In this document: positions 51,546 through 59,842 of the stretch, piece after piece
Layout of the letters: each line of letters opens with the position of its first letter
Numbering within the stretch: position 1 is the stretch's first letter
From: Mesorhizobium sp. INR15
Lineage (GTDB): Bacteria; Pseudomonadota; Alphaproteobacteria; Rhizobiales; Rhizobiaceae
Length of the DNA stretch: 64,000 bases
Assembly: GCF_015500075.1 (NCBI RefSeq)
Contig: NZ_CP045496.1
Location: forward strand, 3,482,001 to 3,546,000
Direction of reading: 5' to 3'
Notes under the pieces: generated by a model
What the model saw: the letters and a program-made list of their open reading frames with translations, nothing else
Told to the model about the DNA's origin: nothing
The model's database searches: none
Position numbers and translations under genes: made by a program

Positions 51546-53195
51546 GTGGCACGCCAGTTCATCTATCACATGGCCGGCCTCAACAAGGCCTATGGCACCA
51601 AGAAGGTGCTTGAGAACGTCCATCTCTCCTTCTACCCCGACGCCAAGATCGGCATCCTCGGCCCCAACGGCTCGGGCAAGTCGACGATCCTCAAGATCAT
51701 GGCCGGGCTCGACAAGGAGTGGAACGGCGAAGCGTGGCTGGCTGAAGGCGCCACCGTTGGCTACCTGGCACAGGAGCCGGCGCTCGATCCGGCCAAGACC
51801 GTGTTCGAAAACATCATGGAAGGCGTCGCCGCCAAGACCGCCGTCATCGAACGCTACAACGAATTGATGATGAATTATTCCGACGAGACGGCCGATGAGT
51901 CGGCCAAGCTCCAGGACGAGATGGACCGGCTGAACCTGTGGGATCTCGAACAGCAGGTCGAGATGGCGATGGAAGCGCTGGGCTGTCCGCCCAAGGATTC
52001 CGAAGTCACCAAGCTGTCGGGCGGCGAGCGCCGCCGCGTTGCTCTCTGCCAGCTCCTGCTGCGCCAGCCGGATCTTCTGCTGCTCGACGAACCGACCAAC
52101 CATCTTGACGCCGAAACGACGGCGTGGCTGGAAAAGCATCTGCGCGCCTATCCGGGCGCCGTGATGATTATCACCCACGATCGCTACTTCCTCGACAATG
52201 TCACCGGCTGGATTCTTGAACTCGACCGTGGCCGCGGCATTCCCTACGAGGGCAATTACACCAAGTATCTCGAAGCCAAGGCCAAGCGCCTCAAGCAGGA
52301 AGGCCGCGAGGACGACGCCCGCCAGCGCGCCATCGGCCGCGAGCGCGAGTGGATCCAGTCCAGCCCGAAGGCCCGCCAGACCAAGTCCAAGGCGCGTATC
52401 CAGGCGTTCCAGGATCTCTTGGATGCCGCCGACAAGCGGCGCCCGAGCGATACGCAGATCGTCATCCCGCATGGCGAACGGCTCGGCAATGTGGTGATCG
52501 AGGCTGAAGGCCTGTCGAAGGGCTTTGGCGATACGTTGCTGATCGATGGCCTGGAATTCAAACTGCCGCCCGGCGGCATTGTCGGCGTCATCGGCCCGAA
52601 CGGCGCCGGCAAGACGACGCTTTTCCGCATGATCACCGGCCAGGAAAAGCCGGATGCGGGTTCCGTCCGCGTCGGCGAGACGGTGAAGCTCGGTTATGTC
52701 GACCAGAGCCGCGATGCGCTCGATCCGTCAAAGACTGTCTGGGAGGAGATTTCCGGCGGCGCCGAAGTGGTCAAGCTTGGCAAGTTCGAAGCTAACACCC
52801 GCGCCTACTGCGCCTCGTTCAACTTCCGTGGCGGCGACCAGCAGCAGAAGGTCGGCAACCTGTCCGGCGGTCAGCGCAACCGCGTCCACCTGGCCAAGAT
52901 GCTCAAGACCGGCGGCAATGTGCTGCTGCTTGACGAACCGACCAACGATCTGGATACGGAAACGCTGGCCGCACTTGAAGACGCGCTGGAAAACTTCGGC
53001 GGCTGCGCTGTCATCATCTCCCACGATCGTATGTTCCTCGATCGTCTGGCGACGCACATTCTCGCCTTCGAGGGCGACAGCCACGTCGAATGGTTCGAGG
53101 GCAACTTCGAGGATTACGAGCAGGACAAGATCCGCCGTCTCGGCCCCGATGCCGTCAACCCGCACCGCATGACCTACAAGAGGCTGACGCGGTAG
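51546..53195 (+). CDS. ettA: Energy-dependent translational throttle protein EttA (ABC-F)
   Basis: 549 residues. ABC-F ATPase that binds the ribosomal E site and gates the first elongation step according to ATP/ADP. Two ABC units with no membrane domain: Walker A GPNGSGKST near residue 39 and GPNGAGKTT near 356, signatures LSGGERRR and LSGGQRNR, Walker B LLLLDEPTNHLD and VLLLDEPTNDLD. The arm insertion (NYSDETADESAKLQDEMDRL) and the linker rich in basic residues are present. The ending MTYKRLTR is typical of EttA. The GTG start has AAGGAAAG upstream. Confidence 0.95.
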   Translation: MARQFIYHMAGLNKAYGTKKVLENVHLSFYPDAKIGILGPNGSGKSTILKIMAGLDKEWNGEAWLAEGATVGYLAQEPALDPAKTVFENIMEGVAAKTAVIERYNELMMNYSDETADESAKLQDEMDRLNLWDLEQQVEMAMEALGCPPKDSEVTKLSGGERRRVALCQLLLRQPDLLLLDEPTNHLDAETTAWLEKHLRAYPGAVMIITHDRYFLDNVTGWILELDRGRGIPYEGNYTKYLEAKAKRLKQEGREDDARQRAIGREREWIQSSPKARQTKSKARIQAFQDLLDAADKRRPSDTQIVIPHGERLGNVVIEAEGLSKGFGDTLLIDGLEFKLPPGGIVGVIGPNGAGKTTLFRMITGQEKPDAGSVRVGETVKLGYVDQSRDALDPSKTVWEEISGGAEVVKLGKFEANTRAYCASFNFRGGDQQQKVGNLSGGQRNRVHLAKMLKTGGNVLLLDEPTNDLDTETLAALEDALENFGGCAVIISHDRMFLDRLATHILAFEGDSHVEWFEGNFEDYEQDKIRRLGPDAVNPHRMTYKRLTR

Positions 53196-53240
53196 GGGGT
53201 TTCCAGGGCGGCGAATTCTCAACTGATATGAGGAGCTGAA

Positions 53241-54008
53241 ATGGCTGATTGGTCCGCCGCCCAATATCTGAAATTCGAGGATGAGCGCACGCGGCCCGCG
53301 CGCGATCTCGTCGCGCAAGTGCCGGTGGATTTTCCGCGCCGCGTCGTCGACATCGGCTGCGGGCCGGGCAATTCGACCGAGCTTCTGGTCGAGCGCTGGC
53401 CGAATGCACGGGTGAGCGGCTTCGACACGTCGCCCGACATGATCGAGAAGGCGAGGGCGCGCCTGCCGGATGTCACCTTTGACCTTGCCGACGCCTCCAG
53501 ATGGGAGCCGGCGGAACCCGTCGACGTGATCTTCGCCAACGCGGTCTTCCAATGGCTGCCTGACCATCCGCAGGTGTTCCAGCGGCTGATGGGGTGTCTG
53601 GCGCCGGGCGGCGCGCTTGCCATCCAGATGCCCGACAATCTTGGCGAGGCCTCGCATCAGACGATGCGCGAGACCGCATCGGAGATGCCGTTCGCGGCAA
53701 AACTGAAAGGTGCGGCGCGCGGACCACTGCCGCCGGTGTCGTTCTACTATGATCTTTTGTCGCCGCTCTGCGACCGGCTCGATATCTGGCACACCGCCTA
53801 CAATCACCCGCTGGCCGATGCCGAAGCGATCGTCGAATGGGTTAAGGCGACAGGGCTGAAGCCCTTCCTTGATCCGCTCGACCCGGACGAGCGAAAGCTG
53901 TTCCTGGACAGCTACACGGCCAGGATCGCCAAGGCCTACCCAAAGACAGCCAACGGCAAAGTGCTTCTGCGCTTCCCCCGCATTTTCATCGTCGCCAAGC
54001 GGGCCTGA
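53241..54008 (+). CDS. tam: Trans-aconitate 2-methyltransferase
   Basis: 255 residues. SAM-dependent enzyme that methylates trans-aconitate, a spontaneous inhibitor formed from the citrate-cycle intermediate cis-aconitate. Opening WSAAQYLKFEDERTRPARDL, SAM motif VVDIGCGPGNSTELL, FDTSPDMI and FANAVFQWLPDH are characteristic of Tam. Length equals the family norm. It starts 45 bp after the ettA stop on the same strand, and may share its transcript. GAGGAG lies seven bases before the ATG. Confidence 0.92.
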   Translation: MADWSAAQYLKFEDERTRPARDLVAQVPVDFPRRVVDIGCGPGNSTELLVERWPNARVSGFDTSPDMIEKARARLPDVTFDLADASRWEPAEPVDVIFANAVFQWLPDHPQVFQRLMGCLAPGGALAIQMPDNLGEASHQTMRETASEMPFAAKLKGAARGPLPPVSFYYDLLSPLCDRLDIWHTAYNHPLADAEAIVEWVKATGLKPFLDPLDPDERKLFLDSYTARIAKAYPKTANGKVLLRFPRIFIVAKRA

Positions 54009-54112
54009 TTAGCCACGTTGGGCGGCGCCGATCACCGATGCTTGACCCGGTTTCACCACCATGCGCATTTCATGGCTTTGGATCACGATCAATTGCTGAT
54101 GGCTGGGGGTGG

Positions 54113-54451
54113 ATGATGGTACTGAAGAAGCTGATTTTCGGCGTCGGCGTAAGCACGGCGGCCTTGCTGGCCTTCTCGATGACGGCCGAGGCCAAGCGGG
54201 CGCGATGCTTCAGCACGGATGACGGCTATTACCCATGCAATTACCGCAGCATCGATGATGCCGGCAGCTTCCGCATTTCAGCGCCGGGCTACCCGTCCTA
54301 TGTCCTGGAGATCGACGGGCCGGGTTTCGCCTATGGCTTCGTCAATCTCGGCAGCCGCAACGTACCGCTGCCGGGGCAGTTCGTGCGCAGCCGCGATGAT
54401 GGCGCCTGCTGGAACAATCCGCAGACCAACACCAAGCTTTGCGCCTGGTGA
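54113..54451 (+). CDS. Small secreted protein with four cysteines
   Basis: 112 residues with a signal peptide (MMVLKKLIFGVGVSTAALLAFSMTAEA). The mature part of about 85 residues contains RARCFSTDDGYYPCNY, GYPSYVLEIDGPGFAYGFVNLG and GACWNNPQTNTKLCAW. The layout suggests two disulfides and a small beta-fold. I recognise no named family. GGGGG lies close upstream. Two adjacent ATGs (54113 and 54116) are possible. It is located alone after tam. Confidence 0.7.
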   Translation: MMVLKKLIFGVGVSTAALLAFSMTAEAKRARCFSTDDGYYPCNYRSIDDAGSFRISAPGYPSYVLEIDGPGFAYGFVNLGSRNVPLPGQFVRSRDDGACWNNPQTNTKLCAW

Positions 54452-54581
54452 GGCCGGGTTCACGCGGGGCGTAAACTTTTGGCTTAAGGCGGCGTAAACC
54501 GACCTGGTGAGAAAACGGTTGCGCCGGAGCGTTTCGGCGCCCACATGAAATCGCAACGCCTGCGCATGGGACAGACTGAAA

Positions 54582-55703
54582 ATGCATCGCGTCATCATCA
54601 GTGGCATCGGCGTTGAAATCCCTGAGCCCAAAATCACCAACGAAGAATTGGTCGCCAGCTTCAACACCTGGGTCGACATGGAGAACGCGCGGCGCGCGGA
54701 GACGGTCGAACCGCTGCTGCAGAAATCGGACAGCGCTTTCATCCTCCACGCCTCAGGCGTGCAGACACGCCATGTGATCGAGCGCGAAGGCATTCTCGAT
54801 CCGACGCGGATGGCGCCGCGCATTCCGGCGCGGCCGGATGACGCTCTTTCGCTGCAGGCCGAGTTCGGCATCGCCTCGGCGAGGAAGGCGCTCGACCACG
54901 CAGGTCTCAAGCCGTCCGATATCGATCTGATTATCTGCTCGTCCTCGCACCAGCAGAGACCCTATCCAGCCATCGCCATTGAAATGCAGGAGGCATTGGG
55001 CACCAGGGGGGCAGGCTTCGACATGGGGCTCGGCTGCTCTTCGGCGGCGGCGGCACTGCACATGGCGGTCAACCTGGTGCGCTCGGGCGCGCACAAACGG
55101 GTGCTGGTGACGACGCCGGAGATCATCACCGGCCACCTCAATTTCCGCGACCGGCAGACGCATTTCATCTTCGGCGATGCATCGGTGTCGATGGTCGTCG
55201 AGGGGCTCTCCCAAGGCGAAAGGCGGCCTGGACGCTTCGAGGTGCTGGACACACGCATCTGGACGCAGATGTCGAACAACATCCGTACCAATCTCGGCTA
55301 CCACACCCGCACCGCCCAGGACGATCCCTACATGATCAAGCTGGAAGGCAACCTGATCAAGCAGGTCGGCAACAAGGTGTTCAAGGAAGTCACTGTCGCG
55401 GGTCACAAATTCATTGTCGAATTCCTCGCCGAGCACGGGCTGACGCCGCAGGCGGTCCGGCGTTTCTGGCTGCATCAGGCCAATGCGCGCATGAATGCGA
55501 TGATCCTGAAACTATCGTTCGGCCACGAGGTTGACCACGATCGCGCACCGATGGTGCTGGAGCGGCTGGGCAATACCGCGGGCGCGGGCGCCATCATTGC
55601 CCTGTCGGAGAACCATGCCGATATGAAGCCGGGCGATTTCGGCCTGCTATGTGCCTTTGGCGCGGGGTATTCCATAGGCGGCGCCTTGCTGAGAATGCTC
55701 TGA
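54582..55703 (+). CDS. Beta-ketoacyl-ACP synthase III-like (KAS III)
   Basis: 373 residues, thiolase superfamily. Condenses an acyl primer with malonyl-ACP or a related partner. The triad is intact: Cys152 in GLGCSSAAAAL, His298 in FWLHQANARMN and Asn331 in GNTAGAG. It is about 55 residues longer than E. coli FabH, mostly in the N-terminal third (WVDMENARRAETVEPLLQKSD). So it is more likely an accessory KAS III for a special lipid or small molecule than the housekeeping FabH. No acyl carrier protein gene is near. Confidence 0.9.
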   Translation: MHRVIISGIGVEIPEPKITNEELVASFNTWVDMENARRAETVEPLLQKSDSAFILHASGVQTRHVIEREGILDPTRMAPRIPARPDDALSLQAEFGIASARKALDHAGLKPSDIDLIICSSSHQQRPYPAIAIEMQEALGTRGAGFDMGLGCSSAAAALHMAVNLVRSGAHKRVLVTTPEIITGHLNFRDRQTHFIFGDASVSMVVEGLSQGERRPGRFEVLDTRIWTQMSNNIRTNLGYHTRTAQDDPYMIKLEGNLIKQVGNKVFKEVTVAGHKFIVEFLAEHGLTPQAVRRFWLHQANARMNAMILKLSFGHEVDHDRAPMVLERLGNTAGAGAIIALSENHADMKPGDFGLLCAFGAGYSIGGALLRML

Positions 55704-55720
55704 GCGCAAGTTGCTGCGCG

Positions 55721-56287
55721 TCAGGCTGGCGCGAAGGGCACCAGCATTGGGACGCGCCTGGCGTAGTCGTCATAAGGGGTTCCGAGCTCGCTGCGCAGGA
55801 AGCGCTCCTCCAGCTTGGCCTTCATGAAGATACCAATGGTCAGCAGGATAGCGCCGGCAACGCCCCAGACCGTGCCTTTCGCCGCCATGGTGGCAAGGAT
55901 GGCCAAGAGCAACCCGGTGTAGATCGGGTGCCTGACCAGCGCATAGGGACCGGTGTCGACGACATGATGTTCGGCCTTGGCCGTTACCGTGCCCGACCAC
56001 AGCCGGCCAAGATGCACGCGCGCCCACCAGCAGAAGGCGAAACCGACAGCGATGAGCGCGACGCAGATCCAGGCTTCGGCCAAGTTCGGCGTCCACAGGC
56101 GAAGCCATCCGACATAGTTGTGGGCTGGAATGAAGAACAGGATAGTGCCAAGCACCAGCACCGCCCGGTAAGGCGCCTCTGCCCGAGCCCCGGCGCGCTT
56201 TGCGGCCCGGTCGGCCCAGAAGGCGGCGGCGGCCCAGGTCACAACCCAGATCAGCCAAAGCAGAACAATCACTGTGCCGGGACGCAT
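55721..56287 (-). CDS. Isoprenylcysteine carboxyl methyltransferase-like membrane protein
   Basis: 188 residues with about five membrane helices. The C-terminal motif VVDTGPYALVRHPIYTGLLL, then KLEERFLRSELGTPYDDYARRV, is the ICMT/PEMT/NnrU-type signature for a SAM-dependent membrane methyltransferase. Bacterial members methylate lipids or unknown small molecules. It is convergent with the KAS III gene, with a 17-bp gap, and divergent from a TetR regulator whose operator lies between. Confidence 0.87.
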   Translation of the reverse strand: MRPGTVIVLLWLIWVVTWAAAAFWADRAAKRAGARAEAPYRAVLVLGTILFFIPAHNYVGWLRLWTPNLAEAWICVALIAVGFAFCWWARVHLGRLWSGTVTAKAEHHVVDTGPYALVRHPIYTGLLLAILATMAAKGTVWGVAGAILLTIGIFMKAKLEERFLRSELGTPYDDYARRVPMLVPFAPA

Positions 56288-56414
56288 GATGGTGGCCCTC
56301 CTGTGGCACCATGAGACCGGCGCGGCGCGGCGGCAATGCGGCGGCGTGTTCAGAAAATCGTGATCGGATCGTCGCGACTTCGGCAGGGCTATTTCGAAGC
56401 GCCGGTTGACAGGG

Positions 56415-56456
56415 CCATACTCGTCGGTATGGTGCCTGCCATACCGACGAGTATGG
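56415..56456. promoter_or_regulatory. Twin palindromic TetR operators
   Basis: Two 18-bp sites, CCATACTCGTCGGTATGG (56415-56432) and CCATACCGACGAGTATGG (56439-56456), with a 6-bp gap. Each has CCATAC/GTATGG ends, and the two are exact reverse complements, making a 42-bp dyad. It ends 4 bp before the TetR start codon. Confidence 0.85.
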
Positions 56457-56460
56457 TGAC

Positions 56461-57039
56461 ATGGAAGAGAACAGCAGGGATCGGCTTCTTTCGGCGGCGA
56501 TCGACGTAATCCGGGTCAAGGGTTACGCGGCCACCCGCGTCGATGACATTGCGGCAGCCGCTGGGGTGACGAAAGGCAGCTTCTTTCACCATTTCGCGAC
56601 CAAGGAAGCATGCGCGCGCGCCGCCGCCATCTACTGGGCCGCCCAGTCGGAAACGGTCTTCGCGGGGTCGGGTCATCGAAATCCGGACAGCCCCGCGGCG
56701 AGGGTGCTGGCCTATGTCGACTTCCGCATCTCGCTGCTCGCCGGCCCGGTGGCAACCTATGCCTGCTACGTCGGTACCGTGCTGCAAGAGGTGCACGACA
56801 CGCATCCGGAGCTTGCGGCCGACAGCGCGGCATCGCTGCTGGCGCAGGCGGCGATGCTGGAAGAGGATCTGGCGGCGGCGCTCGGCGCCGACGAGGCCCA
56901 TGACCTTGCGATACATATCGAGGCGACCATTCAGGGGTCGCTGCTGATTGCCAAGGCCGAAGCCGGCACCCAGGGCGCCCGGAGCAGCCTCGGCCACCTG
57001 AGACACTATCTCGAACTGCGATTGAAGGAACCAGGATGA
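56461..57039 (+). CDS. TetR family regulator
   Basis: 192 residues. HTH at about 8-55: DRLLSAAIDVIRVKGYAATRVDDIAAAAGVTKGSFFHHFATKEA. The C-terminal ligand domain is of the TetR_C_6-like kind (YACYVGTVLQEVHDTHPELAADS). Two strong operator palindromes end 4 bp before the ATG, so it must repress itself and probably the divergent ICMT-like gene. Its stop overlaps the start of a VOC gene (ATGATGA), which shares the control. Ligand unknown. Confidence 0.92.
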   Translation: MEENSRDRLLSAAIDVIRVKGYAATRVDDIAAAAGVTKGSFFHHFATKEACARAAAIYWAAQSETVFAGSGHRNPDSPAARVLAYVDFRISLLAGPVATYACYVGTVLQEVHDTHPELAADSAASLLAQAAMLEEDLAAALGADEAHDLAIHIEATIQGSLLIAKAEAGTQGARSSLGHLRHYLELRLKEPG

Positions 57040-57434
57040 TGACCGACACTCAGGAACCGACCGGCGTTGTGCCTTATCTGTCTCTTGCTGGCCGCGCGCG
57101 TGAAGCGATCGAGATCTGGGGCCGCGCCTTTGGCGCCGAACAGATCGCGGCATATGAAGAAAATGGCCACTTGCGCCACGCGGAAGTACGGATCAATGGC
57201 GGTCCGGTCTTCCTGACGGATTTCAGCATGGAGCCGATGGCGGCCTTCCAGCCAACTCCCAGCATCGCACTGCATCTCGAGGTGCCTGACGGCAGTGATT
57301 GGATGGCGAGAGGCAAATCCGCGGGTTGCCGTGTCGTGACGCCCTGGCAGCAGATGTCTCACGGCGGCTTTGGACGGCTGGTCGATCCGTTCGGTGTCAT
57401 CTGGTCGATCACGAGCCCCAAGCCCGGGTATTGA
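57036..57434 (+). CDS. VOC/PhnB-like protein
   Basis: 132 residues, single glyoxalase-fold unit of the PhnB type: VVPYLSLAGRAREAIEIWGRAFGAE, LRHAEVRINGGPVFLTDF and the ending GGFGRLVDPFGVIWSIT. PhnB-like proteins are related to demethylubiquinone methyltransferase-fold proteins and often bind small ligands with no known reaction. The start overlaps the TetR stop and has AAGGAACCAGG upstream. So it is cotranscribed with the regulator and under the twin operators. Confidence 0.88.
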   Translation: MMTDTQEPTGVVPYLSLAGRAREAIEIWGRAFGAEQIAAYEENGHLRHAEVRINGGPVFLTDFSMEPMAAFQPTPSIALHLEVPDGSDWMARGKSAGCRVVTPWQQMSHGGFGRLVDPFGVIWSITSPKPGY

Positions 57435-57479
57435 TCGTTCAGACGTCCCGCTGCTGCATCACAAACGGAGAGAGCTTCC

Positions 57480-57695
57480 ATGCCACTCGACCTGAACTAC
57501 CTGCCTGGAATCGAGAAGAAGACGGGAAAGACGACCAAGGATTTCGTGGCCCTGGCTGTCGCAAAGGGCCTTGGCGACCCCACGATCAAGCCGGGCGTGC
57601 GGATCGCATGGCTCAAGCAGGATTTTGGCCTGGGGCACGGGCACGCCATGTTCATGGCGCATGCGATCAGGGATGCCCTGCTTGAGGGCAATTAG
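57480..57695 (+). CDS. DUF4287 domain small protein
   Basis: 71 residues. It matches the DUF4287 pattern: LPGIEKKTGKTTKDFVALAVAKGL followed by VRIAWLKQDFGLGHGHAMFMAHAI. These short helical proteins are widespread beside transport and stress genes and have no known activity. GGAGAG lies six bases before the ATG. It is 45 bp after the VOC gene on the same strand, so the TetR-VOC-DUF4287 set may be one transcript. Confidence 0.85.
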   Translation: MPLDLNYLPGIEKKTGKTTKDFVALAVAKGLGDPTIKPGVRIAWLKQDFGLGHGHAMFMAHAIRDALLEGN

Positions 57696-57720
57696 CCTGG
57701 TGGCCTAAGACGTCAGGATC

Positions 57721-58086
57721 TCATTCCGCCGGCAATGCCGCGCGGCGCGGCCAATAGCGGCTGGCCAGCTGAAGGCCGACGTGAACGACGACCACTCCAA
57801 GGATGCCTGCCAGAGCCTTCAGCGAGCCGTCTGAAATGCGCGCATGCCGACCTGGATCGAAGACCTGCATGAACTCCAGGGCCGCGGCCACGACGACGAC
57901 AAAGCCAAGAGTGCCGGCAAGGCGGTTGGGAAAACCAAGGCCCAACGCAATGCCGAACAGGACATAGGCGAGGGCGCGTTCGAAATTCGGATCGCCCAAG
58001 TGGGGCCGCAATTGAATCGGCGACAGCGTCGCGAAGACAATCACGGCGAGCAATACAAGGGCGGCAATGCGCGAAATGGACGTCAT
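57721..58086 (-). CDS. VanZ-like membrane protein
   Basis: 121 residues with four hydrophobic helices: ISRIAALVLLAVIVFATLSPIQLRP, ALAYVLFGIALGLGFPN, LAGTLGFVVVVAAALEFMQVF and ALAGILGVVVVHVGLQL. The conserved pieces ATLSPIQLRP, LEFMQVFDPGRHARISD are typical of VanZ-like proteins in rhizobia. Function is unknown outside teicoplanin resistance. ATG 58086 is preferred to the TTG at 58107. Convergent with the DUF4287 gene. Confidence 0.82.
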   Translation of the reverse strand: MTSISRIAALVLLAVIVFATLSPIQLRPHLGDPNFERALAYVLFGIALGLGFPNRLAGTLGFVVVVAAALEFMQVFDPGRHARISDGSLKALAGILGVVVVHVGLQLASRYWPRRAALPAE

Positions 58087-58243
58087 TACCGCTCGTAAGG
58101 CGAACAAGTCGGCGAAACAATGACCAGCGTCTTCAATGGCCGGGTTTATGACGGCATGACCACGGAACGGATGGCGAATTCAAGCAAGTGTGATGAGCCG
58201 ATCCCTCGCAAATGGCCGGCGTCCGCGGTCACGCACCATTTGC

Positions 58244-58660
58244 TCATTCGTTAGAACAGCTGAACATCCATTGTACCCCGAAGGCGTCGACCAGCATGCC
58301 GAAGCTGGTTCCCCAGACTTGCCGCGCCAGGGGTACGGTGACCCGGCCGCCCTCGGACATGCGGGTGAAAGGCCGCCGCATCCGACCGAGATCATCGAAT
58401 TCCAGCATCATGGCGGAGCCTTTCATCGGCTCCGCATCATCATTGTCGGAGGCGTGAAACAGCACGCCCGGCCCCTCGAAGCGGGCATGCATGATTTTCG
58501 CGCGCATGGTTTCGGTGCGCACCGGCATGTTGTTGTCGCCCCAGCGCAGCAGGATCGTCGCCCGGCCAAGGCCGCACTGTTCGTAGAAGGCCAGGGCGGG
58601 CTCGCAATTCGTGGTGTAGAACAGTGAAGGGGAGAGCCGCATGGGTGCGTTTCCGTCCAT
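58244..58660 (-). CDS. VOC/PhnB-like protein (second)
   Basis: 138 residues, PhnB-type glyoxalase fold: LSPSLFYTTNCEPALAFYEQCGLG, KIMHARFEGPGVLFHASD, and the ending WGTSFGMLVDAFGVQWMFSC. The substrate is unknown. The start lies 3 bp after the stop of the tautomerase-like gene, so the two are one operon. ATG 58642 is an alternative start. This family also appears at 57036 under a different TetR regulator. Confidence 0.85.
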   Translation of the reverse strand: MDGNAPMRLSPSLFYTTNCEPALAFYEQCGLGRATILLRWGDNNMPVRTETMRAKIMHARFEGPGVLFHASDNDDAEPMKGSAMMLEFDDLGRMRRPFTRMSEGGRVTVPLARQVWGTSFGMLVDAFGVQWMFSCSNE

Positions 58661-58663
58661 TGG

Positions 58664-59086
58664 TCAGGACGCGGCGGCGGTTGCGGCGGCGATAAGGGCA
58701 TCGCCGGTATATTGCCTGTCGCCGATCCCCCAGCCGCCGTCAGGCGCATTGACGATGTTGATCCAGGTGTTCTCGGGTTTGTGGCCGGGCGCGCAGAGTT
58801 CGGCGACAATTGAGGCGGCAGCGGTGATGAAGGCGTTACGGGCCTCGATCGACGCCAGGCCAATGTTCGGCAATTTCAGCTCGACCATGACGACAGGCCG
58901 ATTGGCGCCGCCGGCATAGATGTGATGGGCCGGCAAAATGTGCACCGTGCCGCCGACGATGGTAGTGAAGAATGCATTCCCGGCAGCGCCGGAGGCTTCG
59001 ATAAGGGCTGCGCTCAGGCGCGGCAGGATTTCGCGCTTGCCTGTCAAGGTCAAAACGCCCTCGGGCGCGGTCACGGTGATAGGCAT
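58664..59086 (-). CDS. Tautomerase-like protein
   Basis: 140 residues. It begins MPITV, leaving Pro2 as the likely N-terminal catalytic proline of the 4-oxalocrotonate tautomerase superfamily. A double-unit chain of this length fits the MSAD/cis-CaaD-like or MIF-like groups. Other visible parts are RPVVMVELKLPNIGLASIEARNAFITAAASIV and NTWINIVNAPDGGWGIGD. The exact reaction is not readable. AAGGAG lies seven bases before the ATG. It is divergent from a TetR regulator and precedes a VOC gene. Confidence 0.85.
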   Translation of the reverse strand: MPITVTAPEGVLTLTGKREILPRLSAALIEASGAAGNAFFTTIVGGTVHILPAHHIYAGGANRPVVMVELKLPNIGLASIEARNAFITAAASIVAELCAPGHKPENTWINIVNAPDGGWGIGDRQYTGDALIAAATAAAS

Positions 59087-59137
59087 TTCGTTCTCCTTTG
59101 TCAGGCTTCCATCGCGGTATGCGGTCGGGCTTGCCAT

Positions 59138-59201
59138 GTTTCGTATCAATTGTTACGTTATGGAGAGAAGGTGAGTCAATAGGTTTCGTATCGATCATTA
59201 T
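59138..59201. promoter_or_regulatory. Repeated TetR operator-like sites
   Basis: GTTTCGTATCAATTGTTACG begins at 59138 and GTTTCGTATCGATCATTATG at 59183, a 45-bp spacing, agreeing at 16 of 20 positions. The first contains CGTATCAATTGTTACG, a 14-of-16 palindrome. The second overlaps the TetR start codon, which suits autoregulation and control of the divergent tautomerase gene. Confidence 0.55.
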
Positions 59202-59838
59202 GGATAATTTGGAAAAGTCCCGAGGCGGCCGGCCGCGCGCATTCGACCCGGACAGGGCGCTGGATGCGGCGATGCATCTGTTTTGGGAACATGGCTATGA
59301 GGCGACCTCGCTCGCCATGCTGCGCGAGGCGATGGGGCTGACGCCGCCTCAGATCTACAATGCGTTCACCGACAAGGAGACGCTTTTTCGCAAGGCGCTC
59401 GAACGTTACCACCAGACCGAGATCGGTTTCGCGCTGGATGCGCTTGGCGCGCCGGTGCCGACGCGCGAGGCGATTCGGCGGCTGTTGCTGGGGGCAGCGG
59501 AGGCCTATTCGAGACCTGGCAAGCCGGGCGGATGTCTGTTCATCAGTGGCGGGCTGGCAACCTCGCCGCAGGCGCAAGCCATCGCGGACGAACTCAAGAC
59601 CTACCGCAAGGCGAGTGAAGCGGCGATCGCGGAACGGCTGGCGAAGGGCAAGGCAATAGGGGACCTGCCTGAAGGGCTGGCCGTTGACGGATTTGCCAAA
59701 TACCTGACCGGGGTCATGAACGGTATGTCGATCCAGGCACGCGATGGCGCATCGGTCGAAGCGTTGCGCAATTTGGCCCAAATCGCTCTTGCGGCGCTGC
59801 CGGCCGAAGGGCAAAACAAAGCCCCGCCCAAGGAATAA
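59200..59838 (+). CDS. TetR/AcrR family regulator
   Basis: 212 residues. HTH at about 14-62: FDPDRALDAAMHLFWEHGYEATSLAMLREAMGLTPPQIYNAFTDKETLF. The GRPRAFDPDRAL opening and the C-terminal ISGGLATSPQAQAIADEL with YLTGVMNGMSIQARDGAS mark the AcrR subgroup that usually represses a divergent oxidoreductase, tautomerase or drug gene. It is divergent from the tautomerase-VOC operon, with operator-like repeats in between. The MOSC gene starts 4 bp after its stop and is probably cotranscribed. Confidence 0.92.
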   Translation: MDNLEKSRGGRPRAFDPDRALDAAMHLFWEHGYEATSLAMLREAMGLTPPQIYNAFTDKETLFRKALERYHQTEIGFALDALGAPVPTREAIRRLLLGAAEAYSRPGKPGGCLFISGGLATSPQAQAIADELKTYRKASEAAIAERLAKGKAIGDLPEGLAVDGFAKYLTGVMNGMSIQARDGASVEALRNLAQIALAALPAEGQNKAPPKE

Positions 59839-59842
59839 AGCC

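Noticed and set aside
58120..58254. 44-codon frame between the VanZ-like and VOC genes
   Set aside because: No clear ribosome site, it overlaps the end of the VOC gene, and no recognisable motif is present.
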